Assembly (NCBI GenBank): GCA_964591105.1
Contig: CAZPZR010000008.1
Span: 1 to 41,494, forward strand
DNA: 41,494 nucleotides
Direction: 5' to 3'
Source of the DNA: CAZPZR01 sp964591105
GTDB lineage: Bacteria; Bacillota; Clostridia; Lachnospirales; Lachnospiraceae
Positions 31,738 to 39,628 of this stretch are shown here, in pieces (within the stretch, counting starts at the first letter, position 1; each line of letters opens with the position of its first letter). The position numbers and the translations under genes are program-made. The notes under the pieces were generated by a model, which saw nothing but the letters and a program-made list of their open reading frames with translations, had not been told where the DNA came from and ran no database searches.

Positions 31738-33124
31738 TTCGCGCTTTTCCTGCGTACGCTTTCTTCTCTTGTCTGCTTCTCTCTGCTCGTAACCGTTCCT
31801 TCTTCTTTCTTTCAATCGTTTCTTCCTCGTCTTCCCTTAATATATATAATCCCTGAATAATCCCAAACATGATCAGTGTACTAAGTAGAGAACTTCCACC
31901 ATAACTTACGAGCGGAAGTGTAACTCCCGTAGATGGGATGAACTTTGTAACACCACCAATATTTAAAAACACCTGAAAAATATAACAAGTTCCAAGTCCT
32001 AACGCTACTAATTTATAAAACATATTGTGGAGCTGCATCGCAATATTTAAAAACATGACATAACAGCTCACGCAAATTAAAATCATACATAATGCAAATA
32101 TCAATCCTAACTCTTCCGAAATTGCCGAAAAGATAAAGTCCGACTCTGCGACTGGAATCGTATCTGGTTTCCCCTGGAACAAGCCCATTCCAAACCAACT
32201 TCCAGTTCCAATTGCAAACAACGACTGAGCAACTTGATATCCGCCGGAATCATATGCTGCAAATGGATCTTTCCATGCTAATACTCTAACACGAATATGG
32301 TTAAAAAGTTTATATGCAACTACAGACGCTGCACTTCCTGCACCAAGCCCCGCAAATACATACAAAATCTGATGTGTCGCAACATAGAGCATAACCAGAT
32401 ACACAACAAAAATAATCAGCGCTGCTCCAAGGTCTTTTGACACAACAAGAATTAACACGTGAAATGCCGCCAATGCTGTTGTAATAACAATATCACGAAA
32501 TTCCATAGATTTCTTAAAGCTAGAAGCCACAAAAAATACAAATACGATTTTCACAAGTTCTGATGGCTGAACATTGATACCTGCAATTTCAAATCCAAGC
32601 ATTGCTCCGTAGGAAACACGGCCAACAACAACAACTGCTGCAAGTGAGACAATACCTACAACTGCATATAACTTTCTCCACTCAGATAGAAAGCGAAATT
32701 TTCGAATCATGACAGGCACCACAAAACTAATAGAAATCGCGGCAGCAGCTATCATAAACTGTTTTACAGCACTTGCATAATCAAGTCTAGTTAGCATAAT
32801 CATGCCGATTGCAAGCAGCATACACATGTTATTTAAAACAAGACGTGACACTTTCGGATAGATTAGTCTATAAAATATAAGAGTAGTTCCAAAAAGTACC
32901 ACTTGCATACCATAGAAAATCAACATCTTAATATCTTCTGTTTCCAAGTACATCACTAAGAATGCAACCAAATGAATCAAAAACATCAATACATTTTGAT
33001 TCTTCAGCATACTTTCTTTCTTATCTGGATCCTGATATCCGAATATGCTAAAACAATTAAACGTGTACATCGTGATCATTATGATCATCAGATATTTTGA
33101 TAATTCAACGATGATATTTACCAA
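31652..33124 (-). CDS. FtsW/RodA/SpoVE-family peptidoglycan glycosyltransferase
   Basis: A 490-residue SEDS protein with about ten or more TM helices, polymerising lipid II together with a class B PBP. Family motifs include GFEIAGINVQPSELVKI, VVSKDLGAALIIF, SDFIFSAISEELGL and the final FIPSTGVTLPLVSYGGSS. The last 60 residues form an extended, very Arg/Lys-rich cytoplasmic tail, part of which is also coding for the PBP in another frame. The start is TTG, five bases after AGGTG; the next in-frame ATG would truncate the first helix. Confidence 0.94.
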   Translation of the reverse strand: MVNIIVELSKYLMIIMITMYTFNCFSIFGYQDPDKKESMLKNQNVLMFLIHLVAFLVMYLETEDIKMLIFYGMQVVLFGTTLIFYRLIYPKVSRLVLNNMCMLLAIGMIMLTRLDYASAVKQFMIAAAAISISFVVPVMIRKFRFLSEWRKLYAVVGIVSLAAVVVVGRVSYGAMLGFEIAGINVQPSELVKIVFVFFVASSFKKSMEFRDIVITTALAAFHVLILVVSKDLGAALIIFVVYLVMLYVATHQILYVFAGLGAGSAASVVAYKLFNHIRVRVLAWKDPFAAYDSGGYQVAQSLFAIGTGSWFGMGLFQGKPDTIPVAESDFIFSAISEELGLIFALCMILICVSCYVMFLNIAMQLHNMFYKLVALGLGTCYIFQVFLNIGGVTKFIPSTGVTLPLVSYGGSSLLSTLIMFGIIQGLYILREDEEETIERKKKERLRAERSRQEKKAYAGKARNVQERPQRSRPTGQEARQKKARPQQRVR

Positions 33125-33132
33125 TTTTTCAC

Positions 33133-35259
33133 CTACTTTACTCCTCGTTTAAAATGCCCACGGGTATAGTCCATATCAGGCACTTCTACTTTTTCTCCGT
33201 TTACAAACTTGCGTCGATACCACCCAAGAATTTGTTTCATTTCTTCCGCCGACTCTAACGTAAAATCCAGTCGAAGTCCAAGCGGATTCAATGTTCGAAT
33301 CTCCTCTTCCTGAGAAAGCAACATAAACGGAGCCGAATTATACATAACATTATAACAGTATTTGCAAAAGTTTTTAACCGCAAATTTTTTCTGGTAACGA
33401 TCCGTCAGATACAACAAACCATCTTTCCCAGCACACTGACTGGTGTTTTTGCGAACACATCCAGCACTAAACATTACTGGCTGGTATCCATAGACAATTA
33501 ATTCTGCATTTTCAAGTCCTAATGTTTTCAACTCTTTATAATGAAGTTCAACTGGCGCTGTATAATGCATCAAGTCTGTATTTGCTAAAAATTCTTTGCT
33601 GTACTTATTAAACATGTATACGTTGTAGTCAGAAATCATCTCACCATCATATGCATGACGTTTCAACCAAAGATAACTCTCCCAGTTACGAATCAAGACA
33701 CCATCATAAGCTACAAACTCTTCATAAAGTTTTTCGAACTTCACAATAGTCTTCTCACGGAAAATGTATGGCATTGCAACATAAACCTTACAGTTCTGAC
33801 GTCTTGTACCGACTATACTTTTTACTGTCTCATCAAATGCAATATTACTGTCTACATATATTTTACCAACAGACTCATCCGCAAGTGCTGTTTGTAACTG
33901 CTCACATTCTGCTACAGAAACTGTCAATAATTTGTTTCTTTCTATCGCCTGATTCGTAGCTTCTTCCTTTGAAATCTCCAAGGACTTCTCGCTGTTTCTC
34001 CGATACATATGTAAAATTGCTTCTTCTAAGCGGGCAATCCCCTCACGTCTCAGCTCATTCAATGCCTGCATTGGCAAAAATACGTTTCCTTCAATCTCAA
34101 CTTTCAAATTCTCAAATGTAAATTGTGTATTTCCAGTTTTACGCATCTGTTTTGCAACTCTCTCAGCATCCAGTGGTTGCTTCAATGCACTTTGAACAAT
34201 CTCACCTTCTGCTTCGACACAATGGTTCTTATATTTTAACGATATTCTCGCACATTTTCCTTCAAAAAGTATTAAAGTTCCATTGATTTTTTCTTGAATT
34301 TTATATTCTGGAATTACTTTGGTTTCTTCAGAAGATTCTGGACGTTTTAAGGAAATCATATTTTTTCCATTATGTTGCTTATAATAGCCTTCACAGTATC
34401 CTCTTCTTCGATAAATCCCTTGTAATGTTCTCATATCTTCTTTGGATACCGTGAACTTTTTGCGTCCATAATTCAAGTACAAATCTACATATTTTCGGTA
34501 CATGGATACAACTGTATACACATATTCTGGTTGCTTCATGCGACCTTCAATTTTAAATGAATCAATGCCCGCCTCCACAAGATCCGGAATCATCTCGATT
34601 GTACACATATCCTTTAAGCTCAAAATATCCTGCGGCTGTCCTTTTCCAATACTATACGGCAAACGACATGGCTGTGCGCACTGTCCACGATTTCCACTTC
34701 TTCCACCAATCATACTGCTTAGCAAACACTGTCCAGAATAACAATAGCAAATCGCACCATGTACGAAGCATTCAATCTCAAGGCCTGTTTCCTGCTTCAT
34801 CTTTCGAATTTCTTCCAGACTCAATTCTCTTGCCGGAACAACACGCTCTGCCCCTTTTTCTTTAAAAAATGTAGCCCCTGCTTCATTAGTCACTGTCATC
34901 TGTGTACTCACATGAATTGGTAAATCTGGAAAATGTTGCTTCACATAATCAAAAACACCAACATCCTGAACAATTACTGCATCCAACCCCTGCTTATAAT
35001 ATGGAAGCAGATAATCATACAACTCTTCGATTTCTCCATCTTTCAATAATGTATTCACGGTCATATAGATTTTTCGATTATGTAAATGTACATAATCGAT
35101 TGCTTCCAGCATCTGCTCCTCTGATAAGTTATCTGCATAAGCTCTTGCACCGAATCGACTTCCTCCAAGATAAACAGCATCTGCCCCTGCACAAATTGCC
35201 GCTTTTAGACTGTCATAGGATCCCGCTGGTGCAAGAATCTCAACTTTATTTCCATTCAT
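33133..35259 (-). CDS. U32 family peptidase-like protein (RlhA/TrhP type)
   Basis: A 708-residue member of the former peptidase U32 (collagenase-like) family; characterised relatives hydroxylate 23S rRNA or tRNA uridines rather than cleave protein. Visible are EILAPAGSYDSLKAAICAGA, VYLGGSRFGARA, the conserved FVHGAICYCYSGQCLLSS and the Cys pair in RGQCAQPCR, IEGRMKQPEYV, plus a C-terminal region with additional cysteines (CAGKDGLLYLTDR, FCKYCYNV). The ATG has AAAGGATAG upstream, which directly follows the T-tract of a terminator. Begins the U32-ftsW-PBP2 run. Confidence 0.9.
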   Translation of the reverse strand: MNGNKVEILAPAGSYDSLKAAICAGADAVYLGGSRFGARAYADNLSEEQMLEAIDYVHLHNRKIYMTVNTLLKDGEIEELYDYLLPYYKQGLDAVIVQDVGVFDYVKQHFPDLPIHVSTQMTVTNEAGATFFKEKGAERVVPARELSLEEIRKMKQETGLEIECFVHGAICYCYSGQCLLSSMIGGRSGNRGQCAQPCRLPYSIGKGQPQDILSLKDMCTIEMIPDLVEAGIDSFKIEGRMKQPEYVYTVVSMYRKYVDLYLNYGRKKFTVSKEDMRTLQGIYRRRGYCEGYYKQHNGKNMISLKRPESSEETKVIPEYKIQEKINGTLILFEGKCARISLKYKNHCVEAEGEIVQSALKQPLDAERVAKQMRKTGNTQFTFENLKVEIEGNVFLPMQALNELRREGIARLEEAILHMYRRNSEKSLEISKEEATNQAIERNKLLTVSVAECEQLQTALADESVGKIYVDSNIAFDETVKSIVGTRRQNCKVYVAMPYIFREKTIVKFEKLYEEFVAYDGVLIRNWESYLWLKRHAYDGEMISDYNVYMFNKYSKEFLANTDLMHYTAPVELHYKELKTLGLENAELIVYGYQPVMFSAGCVRKNTSQCAGKDGLLYLTDRYQKKFAVKNFCKYCYNVMYNSAPFMLLSQEEEIRTLNPLGLRLDFTLESAEEMKQILGWYRRKFVNGEKVEVPDMDYTRGHFKRGVK

Positions 35260-35273
35260 ATATTCTATCCTTT

Positions 35274-35298
35274 AAAAAAGGCTGTCAAACTGACAGCC
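35274..35298 (-). terminator. Strong terminator between zapA and the U32 gene
   Basis: GGCTGTCA-GTT-TGACAGCC followed by six T's on the minus strand, 11 bases after the zapA stop. The T-tract runs straight into the AAAGGATAG ribosome binding site of the U32 gene, leaving no room for a separate promoter. Confidence 0.9.
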
Positions 35299-35308
35299 CG
35301 TAATCTAC

Positions 35309-35722
35309 TTATTTTGTTACGTTATTTTTTATTTCTGTTTCAAGCTGAACAATTTTCATCTGAAGTTCTTTATTGTCTTCTTTCAACTTATCCATTGCCT
35401 TCTCAGCATTCTCTAACTTGATCTGAACAGAAATCAAATCATGTTTTAAATCATACATCTCTTTATCTTTTGATTCGATATCATTCTCCAGAGAACTTCC
35501 CTGCTTCTTCGCCTTAAAATAATCATCTGCAATATTCAATGCAAGTAACACGCTTCTTGTCTCTGCACTCTGCTTACGATATCCATCACTACTGCTACAT
35601 TCATCGAGTTTATGATTTATGTAAGTTGATACTTTCTGAAGGTACTCTTCACTCTCAAATCCACTCAAAGTGAATACTTTTCCTCCAATTAAAACTTCTG
35701 TATAATTTTTTGATGATGCCAT
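35309..35722 (-). CDS. zapA: Cell division protein ZapA
   Basis: A 137-residue FtsZ-associated protein that bundles FtsZ filaments. The globular N-terminal ZapA domain (about 1-70) has EVLIGGKVFTLSG and LLALNIADDYFKA; the rest (about 75-130) is a coiled coil (DLISVQIKLENAEKAMDKLK). TAGGAGG precedes the ATG. Own promoter upstream, terminator downstream. Confidence 0.93.
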   Translation of the reverse strand: MASSKNYTEVLIGGKVFTLSGFESEEYLQKVSTYINHKLDECSSSDGYRKQSAETRSVLLALNIADDYFKAKKQGSSLENDIESKDKEMYDLKHDLISVQIKLENAEKAMDKLKEDNKELQMKIVQLETEIKNNVTK

Positions 35723-35755
35723 AAAAGCCTCCTAGTTTTTCATACTATATGTGAC

Positions 35756-35784
35756 ATTATAAACTAATCTTTTCGAAAAACCAA
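35756..35784 (-). promoter_or_regulatory. Promoter of zapA
   Basis: TTGGTT (35784-35779), 17-bp spacer, TATAAT (35761-35756), located between ruvB and zapA. Confidence 0.7.
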
Positions 35785-35789
35785 TACTT

Positions 35790-36791
35790 TTATTTATTTT
35801 CCATAGAAATTCCCAAATGTGCGTATGCCTTTTCAGTAACAACACGCCCTCTTGGGGTTCTTTGAATAAATCCATTCTTCAAAAGATACGGTTCATATAC
35901 ATCTTCAATTGTCCCAGCATCTTCGCCCACGGAAGCTGCCAGAGTGTCCAGACCAACAGGGCCTCCCTGAAACTTGATGATGATCGTTTCCAGTAACTCT
36001 CGGTCAATCTGGTCTAATCCTTCTTTGTCTACGTCTAATAAATCCAGTGCATAGTTTGCAACTTCTTCTGTAATATTGCCATCATATTTCACCTGTGCAA
36101 AGTCACGCACTCTCTTCAAAAGACGATTGGCAAGTCGAGGCGTTCCTCTTGAACGTCTCGCGAGTGCATACGCACCTTCGTCTTCGATTTTAACATTCAA
36201 CACCTTTGCCGAACGACAAATGATGGTTTTTAATTCTTCTAACGTATAGTATTCCAATCGATTCACAACTCCAAATCGATCTCGCAGCGGTGCTGTAAGC
36301 ATTCCCGCACGCGTCGTTGCCCCTACCAGCGTAAATTTTGGAAGATCAAGACGAATAGAACGCGCTGATGCGCCTTTTCCAATCATAATATCAATCGCAT
36401 AATCCTCCATCGCAGGGTAAAGAACTTCTTCAACTTGTCTGTTCAACCGATGAATCTCATCGACAAAAAGGACATCCCCTTCCTGTAGATTATTTAAAAT
36501 CGCAGCCATCTCTCCCGGCTTTTCAATCGCCGGACCAGAAGTAATCTTAATATTTACATTCATTTCATTCGCAATAATACCTGCAAGTGTTGTCTTTCCA
36601 AGACCTGGTGGTCCATAAAAAAGAACATGATCCAGAGATTCCCCTCGTTCTTTTGCCGCTTCAATATAAATTTTCAATGTTTCCTTGGCTTTTTGCTGCC
36701 CTATATAATCACACAGAAGCTGCGGACGCAAATGATTCTCTATCTTTACATCTTCTTCCAGATTTTCTGTCGTAATAATTCTTCTGCTCAT
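35790..36791 (-). CDS. ruvB: Holliday junction branch migration helicase RuvB
   Basis: A 333-residue AAA+ motor that drives branch migration with RuvA. Walker A is GPPGLGKTTLAG, Walker B FVDEIHRLN, sensor 1 VGATTRAG, the arginine-finger region LRDRFGVV, and the C-terminal winged helix has GGPVGLDTLAAS and FIQRTPRGR. The ATG at 36791 is preferred to a GTG at 36800 because the AGGTGA site would overlap the GTG. Follows ruvA by 14 bases. Confidence 0.97.
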   Translation of the reverse strand: MSRRIITTENLEEDVKIENHLRPQLLCDYIGQQKAKETLKIYIEAAKERGESLDHVLFYGPPGLGKTTLAGIIANEMNVNIKITSGPAIEKPGEMAAILNNLQEGDVLFVDEIHRLNRQVEEVLYPAMEDYAIDIMIGKGASARSIRLDLPKFTLVGATTRAGMLTAPLRDRFGVVNRLEYYTLEELKTIICRSAKVLNVKIEDEGAYALARRSRGTPRLANRLLKRVRDFAQVKYDGNITEEVANYALDLLDVDKEGLDQIDRELLETIIIKFQGGPVGLDTLAASVGEDAGTIEDVYEPYLLKNGFIQRTPRGRVVTEKAYAHLGISMENK

Positions 36792-36805
36792 TCTATTCAC
36801 CTATC

Positions 36806-37420
36806 CTAAAATGCAATAAACTTCAGTGCCTGTTTGAGCACATCGTTGACACTCATCTCCGGAGTGATCTCAACCTTTTTCACGGCTTTCAATGCTTCTG
36901 TATTACCATAGCCAAGGGCTACGAGTGCCTGAATTGCTTCGCTTGTCACCTCACGGAAATTATCCGTCGATGCTACGGATGTGTCTGCTGAGGACACTGC
37001 ATGTTCAAGTGCATCCTCAACATGAAGCTTATCTTTTAATTCAAGAATCAGCTTTTCCGCTGTTTTCTTACCAATTCCAGGTGCTGCTGAAATTGCTTTT
37101 ACATCATTCGCCATAACTGCAAAACGCAGATCATCTGGTGTAAGCACAGACAAAATCGCCTGTCCGCCCTTAGGACCAATTCCATTGACACCTATCAAAA
37201 GTTTAAATACATGTAAATCGTCTCTTGTCAAAAAGCCAAACAACTGCATCGCATCCTCTTTGACATTCAAATATGTGTAAATCTTTACTTCTCTTCCAAT
37301 CTGCGGAAGACGTCCCATCGCTTGTCCTGACATGAAAATTCCATATCCTACGCCACCCACATCTACCAAGATTCGATCTTCTTCTACTCCTACAAGTTCT
37401 CCTCGAATAAACTGTATCAT
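36806..37420 (-). CDS. ruvA: Holliday junction DNA helicase subunit RuvA
   Basis: A 204-residue tetrameric junction-binding protein. Domain I opens MIQFIRGELVGVEED; domain II has helix-hairpin-helix motifs (LIGVNGIGPKGGQAILS and ISAAPGIGKKTAEKLILELKD); domain III (ALVALGYGNTEALKAV) contacts RuvB. AGGAGG upstream. RuvC is absent here, consistent with Firmicutes that use RecU, which is present in the window. Confidence 0.97.
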   Translation of the reverse strand: MIQFIRGELVGVEEDRILVDVGGVGYGIFMSGQAMGRLPQIGREVKIYTYLNVKEDAMQLFGFLTRDDLHVFKLLIGVNGIGPKGGQAILSVLTPDDLRFAVMANDVKAISAAPGIGKKTAEKLILELKDKLHVEDALEHAVSSADTSVASTDNFREVTSEAIQALVALGYGNTEALKAVKKVEITPEMSVNDVLKQALKFIAF

Positions 37421-37428
37421 ATTTCCTC

Positions 37429-37920
37429 CTAAAATCGAAGATTCACCAGACGCCGAAGCATCTCATCTCCTGCAATTCCAATCAATAATCCTGTCACAAG
37501 TCCAGAAACTAAAAGCACTGGAACATATGTAACAACTGCAAACGTTTCAACTACAAGCATTGCAACAATCAACTGTCCAATGTTATGCGCTACACCGCCC
37601 GCCATGCTGACGCCCAGTACACTAAACTTGTTGGTCTTTTTTAAAGTGCCCATCACGCACAGACTCAAGATGCCGCCTGCAAGACTATAGATAATACTAA
37701 AATAATTTCCAAAAATAAATCCAGAAAGAAGTACGCGAACCACCGCCAATAAAAAAGCATCCGCAAACTTCATCTTATAAAGTGCAATCACAATAATTAG
37801 ATTCGCTAATCCCAACTTGACACCCGGAATCCCAAAATTGATTGGAATCAAGGTTTCTACATAACTAAATATCAGCGCAAGTGCGGTAAACACACCAAAA
37901 TACGCGACTTTGTTCTTCAT
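37429..37920 (-). CDS. Gx transporter family membrane protein
   Basis: A 163-residue protein of the Hpre_diP_synt_I / Gx transporter family, with about five TM helices and an ECF S-component-like look (GIPGVKLGLANLIIVIALY, GFIFGNYFSIIYSLAGG, AGGVAHNIGQLIVAM). The old name, heptaprenyl diphosphate synthase component I, is misleading; it is probably a small-molecule transporter subunit of unknown substrate. The ATG at 37920 follows GGAGG. Located between the NusG-II and ruvA genes, and near rnf/apbE as in many Clostridia. Confidence 0.88.
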   Translation of the reverse strand: MKNKVAYFGVFTALALIFSYVETLIPINFGIPGVKLGLANLIIVIALYKMKFADAFLLAVVRVLLSGFIFGNYFSIIYSLAGGILSLCVMGTLKKTNKFSVLGVSMAGGVAHNIGQLIVAMLVVETFAVVTYVPVLLVSGLVTGLLIGIAGDEMLRRLVNLRF

Positions 37921-37936
37921 AATGTCCTCCAAACAC

Positions 37937-38308
37937 TTAGTTTGTCACTGCATCGAATTCACTATCTTCGTTGCTGTCTACTTCTACCACAATCTTATTC
38001 GGAAGGCAGATAATGTTCTCGTTGTTCTTAGAAATCGCCTTTTGATTCACACACAGTTTATCCGGGCAGTTCGCTTCTATCATATCTGCTTCTCCATCTT
38101 TTATTCTCAAAACGTTCGTCCCACCATTAATCTCTATCTCTTGATCCTCTGAAAGACGATACGTACCTTCCACTTGTCCATCTACCTTAATCGTAATGGT
38201 ACCGGCTTCTTTTCCGCCCATAAATTCATGCGCAAGGAAAAGAACCGCTGCGATTATTCCAATAACGGCAATTAAAATCACATCATTTTTCTTCCATCTT
38301 TTTTGCAT
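37937..38308 (-). CDS. NusG domain II-containing exported/membrane protein
   Basis: A 123-residue protein with an N-terminal TM anchor (about 9-26, VILIAVIGIIAAVLFLAH) and an extracellular NusG-II domain carrying the typical CPDKLCVNQ and IICLPNKIVVEV blocks. Two of its three cysteines flank a short loop and may form a disulfide. The family is often linked to flavin/Rnf-type redox modules and Gx transporters, as here. Starts with ATG after GAGAGG; own promoter upstream, divergent from apbE. Confidence 0.88.
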   Translation of the reverse strand: MQKRWKKNDVILIAVIGIIAAVLFLAHEFMGGKEAGTITIKVDGQVEGTYRLSEDQEIEINGGTNVLRIKDGEADMIEANCPDKLCVNQKAISKNNENIICLPNKIVVEVDSNEDSEFDAVTN

Positions 38309-38329
38309 ATTCTTACCTCTCTGTGTCCC

Positions 38330-38358
38330 ATTCTAACACATTCATATTTCTCTGGCAA
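38330..38358 (-). promoter_or_regulatory. Promoter of the NusG-II gene
   Basis: TTGCCA (38358-38353), 17-bp spacer, TAGAAT (38335-38330), with a 5' UTR of about 15 nt. Likely serves NusG-II, Gx transporter and ruvAB. Confidence 0.65.
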
Positions 38359-38389
38359 CCACATGTTCGATTCTGTATCTCGTTTTTTA

Positions 38390-38417
38390 TTGCATATCTA
38401 TATTTTCATGTTATAAT
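38390..38417 (+). promoter_or_regulatory. Upstream promoter of apbE
   Basis: TTGCAT (38390-38395), 16-bp spacer, TATAAT (38412-38417), start near 38424. The transcript would carry the whole structured element as its 5' UTR. The -10 is embedded in a 15-base palindrome (38408-38422). Confidence 0.6.
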
Positions 38418-38429
38418 AACATCATAAAA

Positions 38430-38554
38430 CGATGTTGGGGTCAAATGCCCCAACATTGATGCCTACGGATTGTTCCGTGCTTTGCACTCTCACAATCCTG
38501 CCACTTATGAGCTAGCTCATGTGGTTTAGACCTTTTGACCCTGGCATCATAAAA
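38430..38554 (+). repeat. Structured element with imperfect terminal inverted repeats upstream of apbE
   Basis: The ends GATGTTGGGGTCAAA (38431-38445) and TTTGACCCTGGCATC (38534-38548) pair over 15 positions if three G-U pairs are allowed. Inside are a 9-bp hairpin (ATGTTGGGG/CCCCAACAT, 38432-38456), a stem TGATGCC/GGCATCA (38458-38464 with 38543-38549), GGATTGT/ACAATCC containing GTGC/GCAC, and the palindrome ATGAGCTAGCTCAT inside CCAC/GTGG. ATAAAA flanks both ends (38424-38429 and 38549-38554), possibly a target duplication. Either a non-autonomous mobile element or a 5' UTR RNA. Confidence 0.7.
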
Positions 38555-38581
38555 TTTTATATGTAAATCACGAGGTATTGT

Positions 38582-39559
38582 ATGAAATTCAAACAACTTA
38601 TAGTGTTGATATCGTCTTTCGCACTTCTTCTTAGCGGATGCAGTTCCTCCTCTCAGGATCGTCTTGAGTACACAGATACTCTCTTTGATACTGTAATCAG
38701 TGTTACGTTATATGATGATTCTGAAAAAGAAGTGTTGGAAGGCTGTAGAGATCTTTGTCGCAACTACGACGAACTCTTTGCTAAGAATAATGAAAATAGC
38801 GATATTTACAAGATTAATCACGCAAAAGGCGAACCAGTAACCGTTTCAGATGACACAATTGCATTGTTGGAACAAGGCATTTATTACAGTAGCCTGTCCA
38901 AAGGTGCTTTTGATATTACGATTGGTTCTATATCAAATATCTGGGACTTCAAGTCCGAAGATCACAATGTTCCAAAAGATTTTGAGATTGATGAAGCAAA
39001 ATCTCATGTTGATTATGAAAGACTCATCCTTCAAGATGACACTGTTCAACTAACGGATCCCGAATCCATGGTAGATGTAGGTGCTGTTGCAAAAGGTTAC
39101 ATTGCAGACCGACTTAAGGATTATCTTAAGGACGAAGGTGTAGAACACGCTGTAATTAACCTTGGAGGAAATGTGCAGACGATTGGTTCAAAAACAGATG
39201 GCACGGATTATAACATCGGAATACAAAAGCCATTTGATGAGTCTGGTGCCCCAATTACATCTGTGAAAATTTCTGATCAATCAATGGTTACAACTGGAAT
39301 TTATCAAAGATATTTCGAATTGGGTGACAAATTATATCATCATATTCTTGATCCTAACACTGGGTATCCATGTGAAAATAACCTCTACAGTGTTACAATT
39401 ATTACAGATTCTTCTTTAACTGCAGATGCATTAAGTACGACTTGTTTTTTACTTGGATATGAAGATGGGATGCGTTTGATCAACGAATTAGATGGTGTAG
39501 AAGCTGTTTTCATCACTGATGACAACGAATTACATTACTCAGATAACTTTCAAAAATAA
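38582..39559 (+). CDS. apbE: FAD:protein FMN transferase, lipoprotein
   Basis: A 325-residue ApbE that covalently attaches FMN from FAD to Thr residues of target proteins, notably RnfD and RnfG. A lipoprotein signal with lipobox LLSGC (Cys 20) shows it is anchored outside the cytoplasmic membrane. Core motifs are DTLFDTVISVTL, SKGAFDITIGSISNIWDF, the flavin/Mg-binding VDVGAVAKGYIAD, VINLGGNVQ, HHILDPNTGYP and TADALSTT. CGAGGT before the ATG. Convergent with rnfB and separated from it by a bidirectional terminator, so it is near its expected substrates but transcribed separately. Confidence 0.95.
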   Translation: MKFKQLIVLISSFALLLSGCSSSSQDRLEYTDTLFDTVISVTLYDDSEKEVLEGCRDLCRNYDELFAKNNENSDIYKINHAKGEPVTVSDDTIALLEQGIYYSSLSKGAFDITIGSISNIWDFKSEDHNVPKDFEIDEAKSHVDYERLILQDDTVQLTDPESMVDVGAVAKGYIADRLKDYLKDEGVEHAVINLGGNVQTIGSKTDGTDYNIGIQKPFDESGAPITSVKISDQSMVTTGIYQRYFELGDKLYHHILDPNTGYPCENNLYSVTIITDSSLTADALSTTCFLLGYEDGMRLINELDGVEAVFITDDNELHYSDNFQK

Positions 39560-39575
39560 TTTTTAAATTCTTATT

Positions 39576-39620
39576 CAAAAAGCGGCCGACTACCAAGGTA
39601 ATCGACCGCTTCATTTTTCA
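39576..39620. terminator. Bidirectional terminator between apbE and rnfB
   Basis: AGCGGTCGATTACC pairs with GGTAGTCGGCCGCT (hairpin 39581-39610, two U-G pairs). On minus it is followed by five T's; on plus it is followed by TCATTTTTCA. It serves both convergent genes. Confidence 0.85.
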
Positions 39621-39628
39621 TATTAAGA

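Noticed and set aside
38309..38581. FMN riboswitch upstream of apbE
   Set aside because: The conserved FMN (RFN) aptamer blocks are absent; the structure there is of another kind.
38309..38581. Small ORF in the apbE upstream region
   Set aside because: No frame with a ribosome binding site was found; the region is better explained by promoters and the structured element.
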